From Cellulophaga baltica (GTDB lineage Bacteria > Bacteroidota > Bacteroidia > Flavobacteriales > Flavobacteriaceae): DNA of 64,000 bases. Positions 35,083 through 44,580 of the stretch are shown here, piece after piece. The stretch is from contig NZ_FNBD01000001.1 in NCBI RefSeq assembly GCF_900102165.1, forward strand, positions 648,882-712,881, read 5' to 3'. Every line of letters begins with the position of its first letter. Position 1 is the stretch's first letter. Under the pieces are notes generated by a model, which had not been told where the DNA came from, ran no database searches, and worked only from the letters and a program-made list of their open reading frames with translations. Made by a program: the position numbers and the translations under genes.

Positions 35083-36305
35083 TGGAATCAGTACATAAAG
35101 ATAGAGGGATTCAATTATTTGAATTAGGACGCATTAAGGATGCCATTGATCACTTTAAAAAAGCAATTTCTGAAGATCATGAAGATTGGACGAGTAAGTT
35201 TTATTTGGCCATTTGTTACTTAAACGAAAAGCAATTAGAAGAAGCTGAAAAAATTACAGAACGCCTTTTAGAAGATACACCTAATGATGCCAATGTATTT
35301 TATCTAAAAGCAAAAATTAAGTTACAAAAAGATGAGTATGACGCATCTCGCAAATTCATAGACATGGCCATTGCCATAAACCCTTATGATGCAGATTACT
35401 TTGGACACAAAGCAGGCCTATTACTACAAAAGAAAAAATTTGAAGAAGGTTTAGAAGCGGTTAATGAAGGTTTAAGGATTGATGCAAAAAATGCTTATTG
35501 TCTAAACCTAAGAGCACAGATCTTAACCAAACTTAATAGAATACCTGAAGCAGACCAGACGGTTGAAGATATATTATATGACAATCCAGAAGACAGTTAT
35601 TCTCACGCCAATATAGGCTGGGTGCAATTAGAAAATGGCAATCATAAAAAAGCTTTAGACCATTTTAAACAAGCCCTACAGTTTGACCCTAACTTTGAGT
35701 ATGCCCGTGAAGGGATGACTACAGCCCTAAAAAGCAAGAATTTTATCTATAGATGGTATCTAAAATATTCTTTTTGGATGGCCAAGCAGTCATCAAAAAA
35801 CCAATGGGTATTTATTATTGGTTTATACATTGCATATCGTGTAGCGGTTAAATTATTGGATAGCGCGGGACTTTCGTACGTAGCTATTCCGCTTATCATA
35901 GCCTATTTGCTTTTTGCCCTTGGCGGGTGGATTATGGAACCACTTTCTAATACCATTCTTAATTTTGATAAATACGGCAAATTCCTTTTAGATAAAAACG
36001 AAAAAATAAGTGGTTTTATTTTTGGAAGCTTGGCACTATTGGGAGTTATCTCCATTACCCTATTTTATGCATTTGGCTTTCAATACGGCTTAACTTTAGC
36101 CATAGCTTTCATCTGCACCTTAATACCGCTTCCAGGAGCGTTTTTAATCACAAAAAAGAAGCCAAGAGTATTTGGCATGGCCTATGGCTGCACTATGCTA
36201 GCAATTGCCTTTATAGGCCCCTTATTTACCACCCTTATGTTCACACAACTCATCATATTTTTTATGATGGTTGGCTATACTTGGATTGGTAATATTGGAA
36301 AATAA
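35082..36305 (+). CDS. TPR-repeat membrane protein coupled to the AAA+ ATPase
   Basis: 407 residues. TPR repeats cover about 1-215 (units such as KFYLAICYLNEKQLEEAEKI and YSHANIGWVQLENGNHKKAL). Four to five hydrophobic helices (about 240-400) anchor the protein in the inner membrane with the TPRs presumably cytoplasmic. It overlaps the AAA+ gene by one base, so the pair is translationally coupled and probably forms a membrane-tethered AAA+ complex (inference). I do not know a named family for it. It ends 27 bp before the convergent EamA gene, with a perfect hairpin between them. Confidence 0.85.
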   Translation: MESVHKDRGIQLFELGRIKDAIDHFKKAISEDHEDWTSKFYLAICYLNEKQLEEAEKITERLLEDTPNDANVFYLKAKIKLQKDEYDASRKFIDMAIAINPYDADYFGHKAGLLLQKKKFEEGLEAVNEGLRIDAKNAYCLNLRAQILTKLNRIPEADQTVEDILYDNPEDSYSHANIGWVQLENGNHKKALDHFKQALQFDPNFEYAREGMTTALKSKNFIYRWYLKYSFWMAKQSSKNQWVFIIGLYIAYRVAVKLLDSAGLSYVAIPLIIAYLLFALGGWIMEPLSNTILNFDKYGKFLLDKNEKISGFIFGSLALLGVISITLFYAFGFQYGLTLAIAFICTLIPLPGAFLITKKKPRVFGMAYGCTMLAIAFIGPLFTTLMFTQLIIFFMMVGYTWIGNIGK

Positions 36306-36317
36306 TAAAATGATTAC

Positions 36318-36350
36318 GCCTAAAGCAACTATTACTTCTTTGCTTTAGGC
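36318..36350. terminator. Bidirectional terminator overlapping the EamA 3' end
   Basis: GCCTAAAGCAA (36318-36328) and TTGCTTTAGGC (36340-36350) form a perfect 11-bp stem with an 11-base loop between the convergent TPR gene (ends 36305) and EamA gene. The right arm lies within the last codons of the EamA gene (stop at 36332). Confidence 0.6.
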
Positions 36351-37225
36351 TTCAAATTAATGTAAACTACAGAGATTAATATTATCAGAATTCCTAACCA
36401 CTGCAGAGAACTAATCTCTTCCTGCAAAATGATGTAAGCACTCATTACAGAAATTGGAATTTCTAAAGCAGATATAATACTTCCTAAACCAGTGCCAATA
36501 ACGGGAATGCCTTTATTGAATAATATAGGCGGTAAAATTGTACCAAAGAAACCTAGGAAAGCTCCCCATTTTAAATATACCCACCAATCAAATTCATAAA
36601 TAATTTGAACATTCCAAAACAACATCGTAACCATCAAACCGCCCAAAATTAAATACTTACTTCTAGTAAATAACGGAAGCTCTAGCGCAATGCTACTCGT
36701 AGCATACAAGGTACCGGTATAACATATAGCAGCAAGTAAACCAAAAGCTAAACCCTTGAAATTTAAAGCGGCATCTACTTCAAATATTTTTGCTGCCAAT
36801 AAGGTTCCAATAATAACCGCTATAGCACCAATAATTTTCTTTTGAGTAACTAAATGTCGCTTTATAAAAAACTCTAACACCACACCCATCCATATGGTTT
36901 GCATTAGAAGTATGATTCCAACAGATACAGGAATGTATTGTATAGACAAGTAGTAGAAACTACTAGTAAGTCCTAAAAAGCTACCAAATGCGACAAGTTT
37001 TAGCTTATTCTTTCTTGTTTGTTTTTTGTCCGTAGGAGCCACATTCTTTTTAGAAAATAAAAAAGACAACAAGCTAAGCACAACCACTCCAACAAAATAT
37101 TGGGCAAAAGCAAGACCTGCAGTTCCAGATCCATTATTGTTAGCAAACTTTACAAAAGTGGCGAGTATTCCATAACTTGCAGCTCCAACACCAACATACA
37201 AGACCCCTTTTAAATGATTATTCAT
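36332..37225 (-). CDS. EamA/DMT-superfamily transporter
   Basis: 297 residues with about ten hydrophobic helices in two EamA repeats (about 5-145 and 150-290), the usual size of this family. A Lys-rich tail (KPKAKK) is on the cytoplasmic side. Members export amino acids, nucleotides or other metabolites; the substrate is not evident. The gene is divergent from the YchJ gene (66-bp spacer). Confidence 0.9.
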   Translation of the reverse strand: MNNHLKGVLYVGVGAASYGILATFVKFANNNGSGTAGLAFAQYFVGVVVLSLLSFLFSKKNVAPTDKKQTRKNKLKLVAFGSFLGLTSSFYYLSIQYIPVSVGIILLMQTIWMGVVLEFFIKRHLVTQKKIIGAIAVIIGTLLAAKIFEVDAALNFKGLAFGLLAAICYTGTLYATSSIALELPLFTRSKYLILGGLMVTMLFWNVQIIYEFDWWVYLKWGAFLGFFGTILPPILFNKGIPVIGTGLGSIISALEIPISVMSAYIILQEEISSLQWLGILIILISVVYINLKPKAKK

Positions 37226-37291
37226 TTTAAATTTTTAAGGCTGCAAATCTCTGAATAATTAACCAATTACGACTGCAACAAAACAACTATT

Positions 37292-37684
37292 ATGATAAAA
37301 TGTCCATGCGGATCTAACCAGGCTTATAGCCACTGTTGCGAAATAGCTCACCAACAACTTTCTGCAGTAGAAACGGCAGAACAATTAATGCGATCTAGAT
37401 ATACGGCTTTCACTCTAGCCGATGGAGACTATTTAATGAAGAGCCACCATAGTAGTACACGCCCCGTAAAAGAAAAGAAGGCTATTGAAAAATGGGCTAA
37501 ATCTGTGAATTGGATACGTCTTGAGATCATCAACCGCTCTAAAGGAAAGGCTACCGATACCGAAGGTACCGTAACATTTAATGCCTACTATTTTGATCAA
37601 GGAGCTGTTGAAGTAATCCATGAAAAATCTGCCTTTGTGAAGGAAGAAGGCAACTGGATGTATTTAGGTTTAGCTGAGAACTAA
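37292..37684 (+). CDS. YchJ-family SEC-C motif protein
   Basis: 130 residues. The N-terminus has the SEC-C zinc motif CPCGSNQAYSHCC (Cys4 and Cys6, then Cys pair near 16-17). The NTF2-like C-terminal part has MRSRYTAFTLADGDYLM and WVSV-type strands. YchJ/SEC-C proteins are cytosolic, with no established reaction. It stands alone between EamA and a strong terminator, and no operon partner is visible. Confidence 0.88.
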   Translation: MIKCPCGSNQAYSHCCEIAHQQLSAVETAEQLMRSRYTAFTLADGDYLMKSHHSSTRPVKEKKAIEKWAKSVNWIRLEIINRSKGKATDTEGTVTFNAYYFDQGAVEVIHEKSAFVKEEGNWMYLGLAEN

Positions 37685-37714
37685 TAAAAGCAAGGAACCT
37701 GTCCTTGCTTTTAT
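37684..37714. terminator. Strong bidirectional rho-independent terminator
   Basis: ATAAAAGCAAGGA (37684-37696) and TCCTTGCTTTTAT (37702-37714) form a perfect 13-bp stem with a 5-base loop. T-rich ends are on both strands, between the convergent YchJ and permease/peptidase genes. Confidence 0.8.
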
Positions 37715-37738
37715 GAAGCTATAACACTAATATTTCTA

Positions 37739-40700
37739 CTATTCTTCTACAGATAATAAGTTGTCATCTGAATTACGATCTATTAATTTATTATAAGGAT
37801 CAATCCCGGCCTTTAATGGTTTTTCATCTGTAATCGCCTTAATGGTATTATCACCAGCTTTTAACCAATCTAGCTTAAAATAAAGCGGATTCTTAATGGT
37901 CACCCCTTCATCATTGGTCGTGTCTTCTCCAAACAAACCAACATCAACTAGGTTCTTTTTGTCATCTACGCTTTTTTCTTTACCATTGTCATCATAATAG
38001 ATTTTTTTAGAATTAACAGTAAACGTTGTTTCCCACTTACCTGTCTCTAATTTTTTAGTTTTGGCGCTCATCACCCTATTTTCATATAAGACAATTTCTT
38101 TAAATCCTTCATCAACTTTATACTTCAAAGAATCTGGAGTAACAGCATATAACGCATTGTATAAATCTTCCGAAGTAGCATAATACCCTTTTTGATTGTA
38201 TTTATACGCTTCCAAAAAAGACTTAAGACCTCTGTTTACAACGTCTTCGCCTAATACATCCTGCAAATCATACATCACCATTGATCCCTTTTCGTACCAA
38301 ATATACTGGCCGGTTTCTACGTTCATTAAAGAGCGTTCTGGTTTAAAACTAAACTGCCTACCTCGCAAATACGTATCTAAAGAATTTTTCAAGAAAGATT
38401 TAATTCCGTTTTCTCCATACTCTTGCTTCATCGTCATTAAAGAAGCGTATTCTGCCAAGGTTTCAGAAATAATATTCGCACCTGATGTTTTACTAGGCGT
38501 TACAATATGACCCCACCATTGGTGCGCCACTTCATGAGAAGTAACTCTAAAGGCATAATTGTAGGTCTGCGCTCCAGAAAAATCTGCTACAAAACCAAAA
38601 TCTTCAGAATAAGGTATGGTTGTCGCAAAAGATTGCGCATAATTAGAATGAGCCGGAAATTCAATGATTCTTAAGACGGAATAGGGGTATTCATAGAAAT
38701 TCTCTGAATTATAGTCCAAAGCAACTTTTGCTCCTTTTATAAAATAACTCAAATTCTTCTTGTGCTTAGGAGAATGGTAAATTTCAATAGACACTTTTTT
38801 TCCACTAGGAGCAGTCCATGTACCTTTTTCTACGGCGTAAGCAGCAGATACAAAACTGAAGAAATAATCTGTTTTATCTTCTAATTTATAATTGTAATAA
38901 GCACGCTCACCTTTGTTCCATTTTTTTATTAAGGTACCTGGAGCAATAGCAATCTGATCTTTGCTCGTACTTACCGTTGCCTCAAAACTCATATAATCTC
39001 CATCTTCATTAAAAAGGTTCTTCTTTAAAGCAATACTATCTGTTCGTGGTGCATTTAAATAATCTAATTCTTCTAAACCATATTTTTTTCTAACTCCATT
39101 ATCCGTTAAAGCACGATCATAATGAAAAGAAGGAAAAATGGCATCTGTAAAAAAGGATCCATTATCTAAAATTGCTGTTTCCCTATCATTAGAAAAACCA
39201 TGCGTACTAGCAGATGTTTTGATAACTAATTGCGCGGTATCTTTTGGTTGTAATGTAGCCGGCAACTTATACATAAATAAGCGGTAAGCTTCATCTTTTA
39301 GAAATGGTTTTAGCTCTTGTCCGTTATACAATACCTGCTCAATTTTTGTATCAGCAATCGGGAATTTCAATTCCATTAAGAGCGTATCAATAGGCACATT
39401 AAATTTATTAGTCACGGTAAACTCTCCCTTAGCGTTAACACTTCGCTCCTTAGGGTAAATATCTATAAATGCTTTTAAGGCGATAACCTGAAGATGTGGC
39501 TTATCTATATACTTACCATATTTCTTTTCAGCTTCAGCATTAAGCTTTTCTGCATAATTACCATCTTCTAATTGGTTCAAGACTTTTAGGTTGTAATAGG
39601 CATACCCCCCAACAGCACCAAAAGCTAATAAAAAGAATAATGCTAGCGCTGTAATTTTTCCTGAAAAACGAGACTTTGCTATTCGCAAGCGCTCTTTTGC
39701 AGAAGAATAGAACCCTCTATTCCAAAACACAATACCTATAGTAGCCAAAATACACGTAAACAAGATCCAGTATAAGTTTAACCAAAACTCTCCCACCATA
39801 TAATGACCAAAGCCATTTAAATCGCTTAAGAACCCTCCGGGTGTTTCTCCAAAAATTACTAATGGATTGGAGGTTTTAAAGGCTAAGCCAAACAAGAGAG
39901 GCAATCCTATGTAAATTACAATGACTAAAAAGTGTCCTAAAAATTTATTATTCACTAGTACATGAATAAAAAAGGCCAACAATAAAGTCATCAAATAACT
40001 CGGGAATATATTACTAAAATTATAGGTTAAATACATCCCCAACTCATAGTTAAAATAACCACTAAAGGTTTGGTATAACATACCTACCACTACATTTAAT
40101 AGCGTTAACACAATAGCCACACCTATTAATGCTACAATTTTAGAAACGTATAAGGTTAAGTTACTTACCGGTAAGGCGTCATAAAATTCAAAAGTTTTAT
40201 TTTTTCGTGTTCGATGAACCGCCTCGCCAGCATAAAGAACCAGTATAATCACGGAAAATAATGAGATACCCCCGGAAATTTGTGATACCATATACCGTGT
40301 TAGTGGTAGAGATGGCGTACCGTAAGTCTGGTTAGATTGGTAAGTAATAAAGCCAGCAACAATTACCCCGATTACAATTAAAATCACAAAAACAGTTTCT
40401 TTTACTATAGAAAGAAATTCTATTTTACTCAAAGACAAAAGATTTTCCCAACGTGATTTTTCTGTAAAAACTTGAGTAATTTCTTCTGAAATAGCAGCGG
40501 GTACATATGCTTCGTTACTTTCAACAGATTTCTTCTTTTTTGAAGAATTTAAAAATCCTTTATATGAAAAGCGGAATAAGGTGGTAAAGAAAATAACTAA
40601 TGAAATCCCCAACCAAAGCAATCTGTTGATCGCTAATTTTCCTGTAAGTGATAGTTGTGTGGTATTCAGTTCATCAATAGACCAGTATTTGGTTAAATAT

Positions 40701-41344
40701 CCATGTGCAGTTTCCCCAAATGGATCTACATAAACACTTAACCATTCCGTATCCAGGCTAGCTAACAACTGAGAAGAAGCAATCGTTAAAATAAGTAATA
40801 TAATACCGCCCAAGTATAAAATAGACATCCGCTTAAAAAAGGTCATCAAAGAGAAGAATAAGCTTCCTATGAAAAACGCGTTAAACATCATAAAATATAA
40901 GAAAGGCCAAAAATAGGAGGCAAAATTAAACGCCGTATACGTACCATAATCTGGCCTATCTAAAAGAGCTCCAAGAACAAAACCAATTATTGCACCTACC
41001 ATGGCAGCAACATTCATAAGAGTAACAATGGCAAAACTACCAAAGAAACGACCTAGAATATAGCTCTTCTCCGTAATAGGAAATGTAAAATAGGTTTGTG
41101 CAGTTTTATGATCTTCATCTCTATACACCGCTACTCCCATTATCGCTGCATAAAAAAATAGCCCCAACATACTCATTCCTCCAAGAACACCTATAATTGC
41201 GTTTGGACTATTGGTGAACTGGGCAGTTGATGAATCTGAAAATACCGCTAATAATAACGGAATTACAAACATTAAAAAGATATAGATATAGGTAGCCGGT
41301 CTTCGCAATCTATATTTGAGTTCAAATAAGAATATCTCTTTCAT
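37739..41344 (-). CDS. ABC-2 type permease fused to M1-like metallopeptidase
   Basis: 1201 residues in one frame. The N-terminal ~575 residues hold two ABC-2 permease-like bundles of about six helices each (about 15-265 and 310-575), joined by a charged linker. From about 600 to 1150 an extracytoplasmic M1-type metallopeptidase follows. The zinc motif is HEVAH (937-941) and the third ligand Glu961 is in SETLAEY, one residue further than the canonical HExxH-X18-E. The GAMEN exopeptidase motif upstream is not evident. The partner ATPase is encoded 2 bp downstream. Such ABC-M1 fusions are known in Bacteroidota but their substrate is unclear. Confidence 0.9.
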   Translation of the reverse strand: MKEIFLFELKYRLRRPATYIYIFLMFVIPLLLAVFSDSSTAQFTNSPNAIIGVLGGMSMLGLFFYAAIMGVAVYRDEDHKTAQTYFTFPITEKSYILGRFFGSFAIVTLMNVAAMVGAIIGFVLGALLDRPDYGTYTAFNFASYFWPFLYFMMFNAFFIGSLFFSLMTFFKRMSILYLGGIILLILTIASSQLLASLDTEWLSVYVDPFGETAHGYLTKYWSIDELNTTQLSLTGKLAINRLLWLGISLVIFFTTLFRFSYKGFLNSSKKKKSVESNEAYVPAAISEEITQVFTEKSRWENLLSLSKIEFLSIVKETVFVILIVIGVIVAGFITYQSNQTYGTPSLPLTRYMVSQISGGISLFSVIILVLYAGEAVHRTRKNKTFEFYDALPVSNLTLYVSKIVALIGVAIVLTLLNVVVGMLYQTFSGYFNYELGMYLTYNFSNIFPSYLMTLLLAFFIHVLVNNKFLGHFLVIVIYIGLPLLFGLAFKTSNPLVIFGETPGGFLSDLNGFGHYMVGEFWLNLYWILFTCILATIGIVFWNRGFYSSAKERLRIAKSRFSGKITALALFFLLAFGAVGGYAYYNLKVLNQLEDGNYAEKLNAEAEKKYGKYIDKPHLQVIALKAFIDIYPKERSVNAKGEFTVTNKFNVPIDTLLMELKFPIADTKIEQVLYNGQELKPFLKDEAYRLFMYKLPATLQPKDTAQLVIKTSASTHGFSNDRETAILDNGSFFTDAIFPSFHYDRALTDNGVRKKYGLEELDYLNAPRTDSIALKKNLFNEDGDYMSFEATVSTSKDQIAIAPGTLIKKWNKGERAYYNYKLEDKTDYFFSFVSAAYAVEKGTWTAPSGKKVSIEIYHSPKHKKNLSYFIKGAKVALDYNSENFYEYPYSVLRIIEFPAHSNYAQSFATTIPYSEDFGFVADFSGAQTYNYAFRVTSHEVAHQWWGHIVTPSKTSGANIISETLAEYASLMTMKQEYGENGIKSFLKNSLDTYLRGRQFSFKPERSLMNVETGQYIWYEKGSMVMYDLQDVLGEDVVNRGLKSFLEAYKYNQKGYYATSEDLYNALYAVTPDSLKYKVDEGFKEIVLYENRVMSAKTKKLETGKWETTFTVNSKKIYYDDNGKEKSVDDKKNLVDVGLFGEDTTNDEGVTIKNPLYFKLDWLKAGDNTIKAITDEKPLKAGIDPYNKLIDRNSDDNLLSVEE

Positions 41345-41346
41345 AA

Positions 41347-42222
41347 TTACACGGCTTGAGGTTGGTTAATACTGTAAAAATAGAAGTCTTCTAAATCATT
41401 ATTTACTGGCTCAAACCCATCAGCTAAAGGTATATCACTAAACACATTTACATTCATATTACCGCTGCGCAAGTAGGAGGACAACACAGTATATTCCGAT
41501 TGGTATTTTTTAACCTCACTTTTATCAATACTCTTTCTAAAGACTTTTCCGTTTAACGAATTTGATAACTCTTGCGGATGTCCTTGCACTACAACAGACC
41601 CTTCATTAAAGACAGCCATGTTAGTACATAAGTTTACCACATCATCTACAATATGCGTAGACAAGATAACAACCGCATCTTCACCTAATTCACTCAATAA
41701 ATTATGAAAACGGTTACGCTCTAATGGATCTAAACCTGCAGTAGGTTCATCTACAATAATAAGCTTTGGATTCCCTATTAAGGCCTGAGCAATACCAAAA
41801 CGTTGGCGCATACCTCCAGAATAATCTCCCAAATTTCGTTTTCTAAACTTATAAAGGTTTACTTTATTTAATAAGTCCGATACATAAGCTTTGCGATCGC
41901 TTGTATTATGAATTCCTTTAATTTTAGCAATATGATTTAGCATCATCTCTGCAGAAACCTTAGGATATACTCCAAAATCTTGTGGTAAATATCCAAGAAC
42001 TTTTCGCAGCTCTTCTGGTTGATTAAAAACATTTATCCCATCAAATTCTATAGTCCCACTATCTGCAACTTGCAATGTAGAAATGGTACGCATTAATGTA
42101 GATTTTCCTGCACCATTTGGCCCTAGCAATCCAAACATACCCTTATTAATTTCAAGGTTTACATTATTAAGCGCCTTTGTACCGTTGGGGTAAGTTTTGT
42201 TCAAATCTTTGATAGAAAGCAT
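41347..42222 (-). CDS. ABC transporter ATP-binding protein, partner of permease-peptidase
   Basis: 291 residues. Walker A is GPNGAGKST, the signature YSGGMRQR and Walker B LIIVDEPTAGLD, with the H-loop in STHIVDDV. The last ~75 residues extend beyond the fold and end in a polar tail. It is the first gene of the two-gene minus-strand unit and drives the ABC-2/M1 fusion that follows at 2 bp. Together they probably form an exporter or a lipoprotein/peptide-handling complex in the inner membrane (inference). No -7 element was identified confidently. Confidence 0.93.
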   Translation of the reverse strand: MLSIKDLNKTYPNGTKALNNVNLEINKGMFGLLGPNGAGKSTLMRTISTLQVADSGTIEFDGINVFNQPEELRKVLGYLPQDFGVYPKVSAEMMLNHIAKIKGIHNTSDRKAYVSDLLNKVNLYKFRKRNLGDYSGGMRQRFGIAQALIGNPKLIIVDEPTAGLDPLERNRFHNLLSELGEDAVVILSTHIVDDVVNLCTNMAVFNEGSVVVQGHPQELSNSLNGKVFRKSIDKSEVKKYQSEYTVLSSYLRSGNMNVNVFSDIPLADGFEPVNNDLEDFYFYSINQPQAV

Positions 42223-42344
42223 AGGATATTGGTTTAAGTTTGTATTCTACTGATGTATCGTTAGTATCCTCTATGACAAAATTGTTACAGAAAAAATGCT
42301 TTTTTTAAAACCACGTATCTTAAGATTTATATTATTGGTTACTT

Positions 42345-42352
42345 TATCTTTG
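42345..42352 (+). promoter_or_regulatory. Candidate -7 promoter element for hemB
   Basis: TATCTTTG matches TAnnTTTG and lies 24 bp before the hemB ATG. A -33 TTTG at canonical spacing is not seen. Confidence 0.45.
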
Positions 42353-42376
42353 TAGCTGTTTTAAAATTATCAGATT

Positions 42377-43363
42377 ATGTACCCACTAATAAGAAATAGA
42401 AGACTTAGAACATCTGAAGCGATACGCAGTTTAGTTCGTGAAACCATCTTAACTCCAAGTGATTTTTTAGTACCACTTTTTGTTACGGAAGGAAAAGGTA
42501 TAAAAGATGAAATTTCATCCATGCCAAATTACTTTAGGCTAAGCTTAGATCAATTAGAAAAAGAAGTAAAAGAATTATGGAGCATGGGCTTAGGTTCCGT
42601 GTTACTTTTTGTGAAAGTACCTGAAAATTTAAAAGACAATAAAGGGACAGAAGCATTAAATGCTGAGGGATTAATGCAACGCGCTATTAAAACCGTAAAA
42701 AATGCATGTCCAGATATGTTGGTAATGACTGATGTAGCTCTTGATCCTTATTCTTCTTACGGTCATGACGGAATTGTTGCTAATGGACAGATATTAAATG
42801 ATGAATCTGCCGAACTATTAGCAGAGATGAGTGTTTCTCATGCAGCAGCAGGAGCAGATTTTGTAGCTCCTAGTGATATGATGGATGGTAGAATACTAAC
42901 AATTCGTGAAGCTTTAGAAGATGAAGGTTTTATAAATACTGGAATTATGAGCTATAGTGCAAAATACGCTAGTGCTTTTTACGGTCCGTTTCGTGATGCT
43001 TTAGATTCTGCTCCTGTAGATCAAATAGATGTTCCTAAAGATAAGAGTACCTATCAAATGGATTATGCTAACCGTTTTGAAGCCATCAGAGAAACGCAAA
43101 TGGATATTGAAGAGGGTGCAGATATTGTCATGGTAAAACCAGGGTTGTGCTATTTAGATATTGTTCGCGAAATAAAAAATGAAGTAGATGTTCCTGTGGC
43201 AGTGTACCAAGTAAGTGGTGAGTATGCCATGCTAAAAGCGGCTGCCGAAAAAGGTTGGTTAGACCACGATGCGGTCATGATAGAACAATTAATGGCTATG
43301 AAAAGAGCTGGTGCTAACATAATAGCGAGCTACTTTGCAAAAGATGCTGTTAAATTAATGTAG
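42377..43363 (+). CDS. hemB: Delta-aminolevulinic acid dehydratase (porphobilinogen synthase)
   Basis: 328 residues. The active-site lysines are in MSYSAKYASAFYGPF and IVMVKPGLCYLDIV. Where zinc enzymes carry three cysteines (DVCLC...C), this protein has TDVALDPYSSYGHDGIV, so it belongs to the zinc-independent, Mg-type group. It condenses two 5-aminolevulinate molecules into porphobilinogen. It is separated from the other hem genes by about 9 kb and stands as a single gene downstream of a -7-like element, divergent from the ABC ATPase gene. Confidence 0.96.
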   Translation: MYPLIRNRRLRTSEAIRSLVRETILTPSDFLVPLFVTEGKGIKDEISSMPNYFRLSLDQLEKEVKELWSMGLGSVLLFVKVPENLKDNKGTEALNAEGLMQRAIKTVKNACPDMLVMTDVALDPYSSYGHDGIVANGQILNDESAELLAEMSVSHAAAGADFVAPSDMMDGRILTIREALEDEGFINTGIMSYSAKYASAFYGPFRDALDSAPVDQIDVPKDKSTYQMDYANRFEAIRETQMDIEEGADIVMVKPGLCYLDIVREIKNEVDVPVAVYQVSGEYAMLKAAAEKGWLDHDAVMIEQLMAMKRAGANIIASYFAKDAVKLM

Positions 43364-43461
43364 TATCCGCAAAGCTAATCGTGATAAAATCAATTTTATC
43401 CTAATTAAAGCACAATTGAGTTTTTAAATAAATGGTATCTTAGTCTTTCAAATATAGTTTT

Positions 43462-44580
43462 ATGGGTTTATTGATTTTTTATGCAGTAATATCAATCTTC
43501 TTTTCTTTCTTATGCTCTATTCTAGAAGCGGTGTTGTTGAGCATCACTCCTACGTTTATCAACGTAGCAAAAAAAGATGGTAAGTCATACGCAGAAACCT
43601 TTGAAGAATTAAAGAAAGACGTAGATAAGCCACTGATTGCCATTCTTACGATAAATACTATCGCCCATACCGTGGGTGCCATTTTAGTGGGGGTACAGGC
43701 AAAAGTTGCTTATGCTGAACTCTACGGTAATACACAACGTTCTTTTTTAGGCATTACATTTACTGAAGACCTAATGGTAGGTATTGTTTCTACCGTCATG
43801 ACCATATTAATTTTAATTGCCTCAGAGATTATTCCGAAAACTATAGGTGCAACCTATTGGAGACAATTAGCAAACTTCACTGCAAAGAGTTTAAAAGTAA
43901 TGGTCTTAGGATTAAAATGGACGGGCCTTCTTTGGATTCTTCAACTGTTCACCAAATTAGTAGGAGGAAAAGGACATCACGGCAGTGTATTGAGTAGAGA
44001 AGATTTTACAGCGATGACCGATATTGCCCATGAAGAAGGGGTGTTTCAAAAATCAGAATCTACCATTATCAAAAATTTATTACGTTTTGATGAAATTTTG
44101 GTAAAAGACGTAATGACCCCACGCGCAGTGATGAAAATTGCTTCAGACCAAAAAACAATTCGCACCTTTTTTGAGGAGAATCCTAAATTAAGATTTTCAC
44201 GTATTCCGGTGTATACAGATAAAGTAGATAACATTACTGGGTTTGTTCTTAAAGACGTTATTCTTGAAGAGATTATCAATAAGAATGACGATATTCCTTT
44301 AGCTGAGATCCGCAGAGAACTTTTGATTACGAAAAGAGGCACACCAATCCCGGAGCTTTTTGAGACCTTTATTGCCAAAAGAGAACACATAGCCTTGGTC
44401 GTGGATGAATACGGTTCTGTAAGCGGGCTAGTAAGTATGGAAGACGTTATAGAGACCTTACTAGGACTTGAAATTATGGACGAAAGTGATAATGTCGCAG
44501 ATTTGCAATCTCTCGCTCGTAAAAATTGGGAGAATAGAGCAAAACAAGCCGGCATATTAGATCCTGAAAACAACAATTAA
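43462..44580 (+). CDS. CNNM/CorC-like DUF21 membrane protein with CBS pair
   Basis: 372 residues. A DUF21 transmembrane domain (about 1-170, with about four hydrophobic segments) precedes a CBS pair (about 190-340: VKDVMTPRAVMKIA and HIALVVDEYGSVSGLVSMEDVIE). There is no obvious C-terminal CorC_HlyC transporter-associated domain. CNNM/CorC proteins are proposed Mg2+/Co2+ efflux or sensing proteins in the inner membrane, and the CBS pair binds adenosyl nucleotides. The following ogt gene starts immediately after the stop codon, so they are co-transcribed. Confidence 0.9.
   Translation: MGLLIFYAVISIFFSFLCSILEAVLLSITPTFINVAKKDGKSYAETFEELKKDVDKPLIAILTINTIAHTVGAILVGVQAKVAYAELYGNTQRSFLGITFTEDLMVGIVSTVMTILILIASEIIPKTIGATYWRQLANFTAKSLKVMVLGLKWTGLLWILQLFTKLVGGKGHHGSVLSREDFTAMTDIAHEEGVFQKSESTIIKNLLRFDEILVKDVMTPRAVMKIASDQKTIRTFFEENPKLRFSRIPVYTDKVDNITGFVLKDVILEEIINKNDDIPLAEIRRELLITKRGTPIPELFETFIAKREHIALVVDEYGSVSGLVSMEDVIETLLGLEIMDESDNVADLQSLARKNWENRAKQAGILDPENNN

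Noticed and set aside
44046-44576. 176-codon frame antisense to the CBS-domain gene
   Set aside because: It is Ser/Ile-rich with no domain pattern and lies fully inside the real gene on the other strand.
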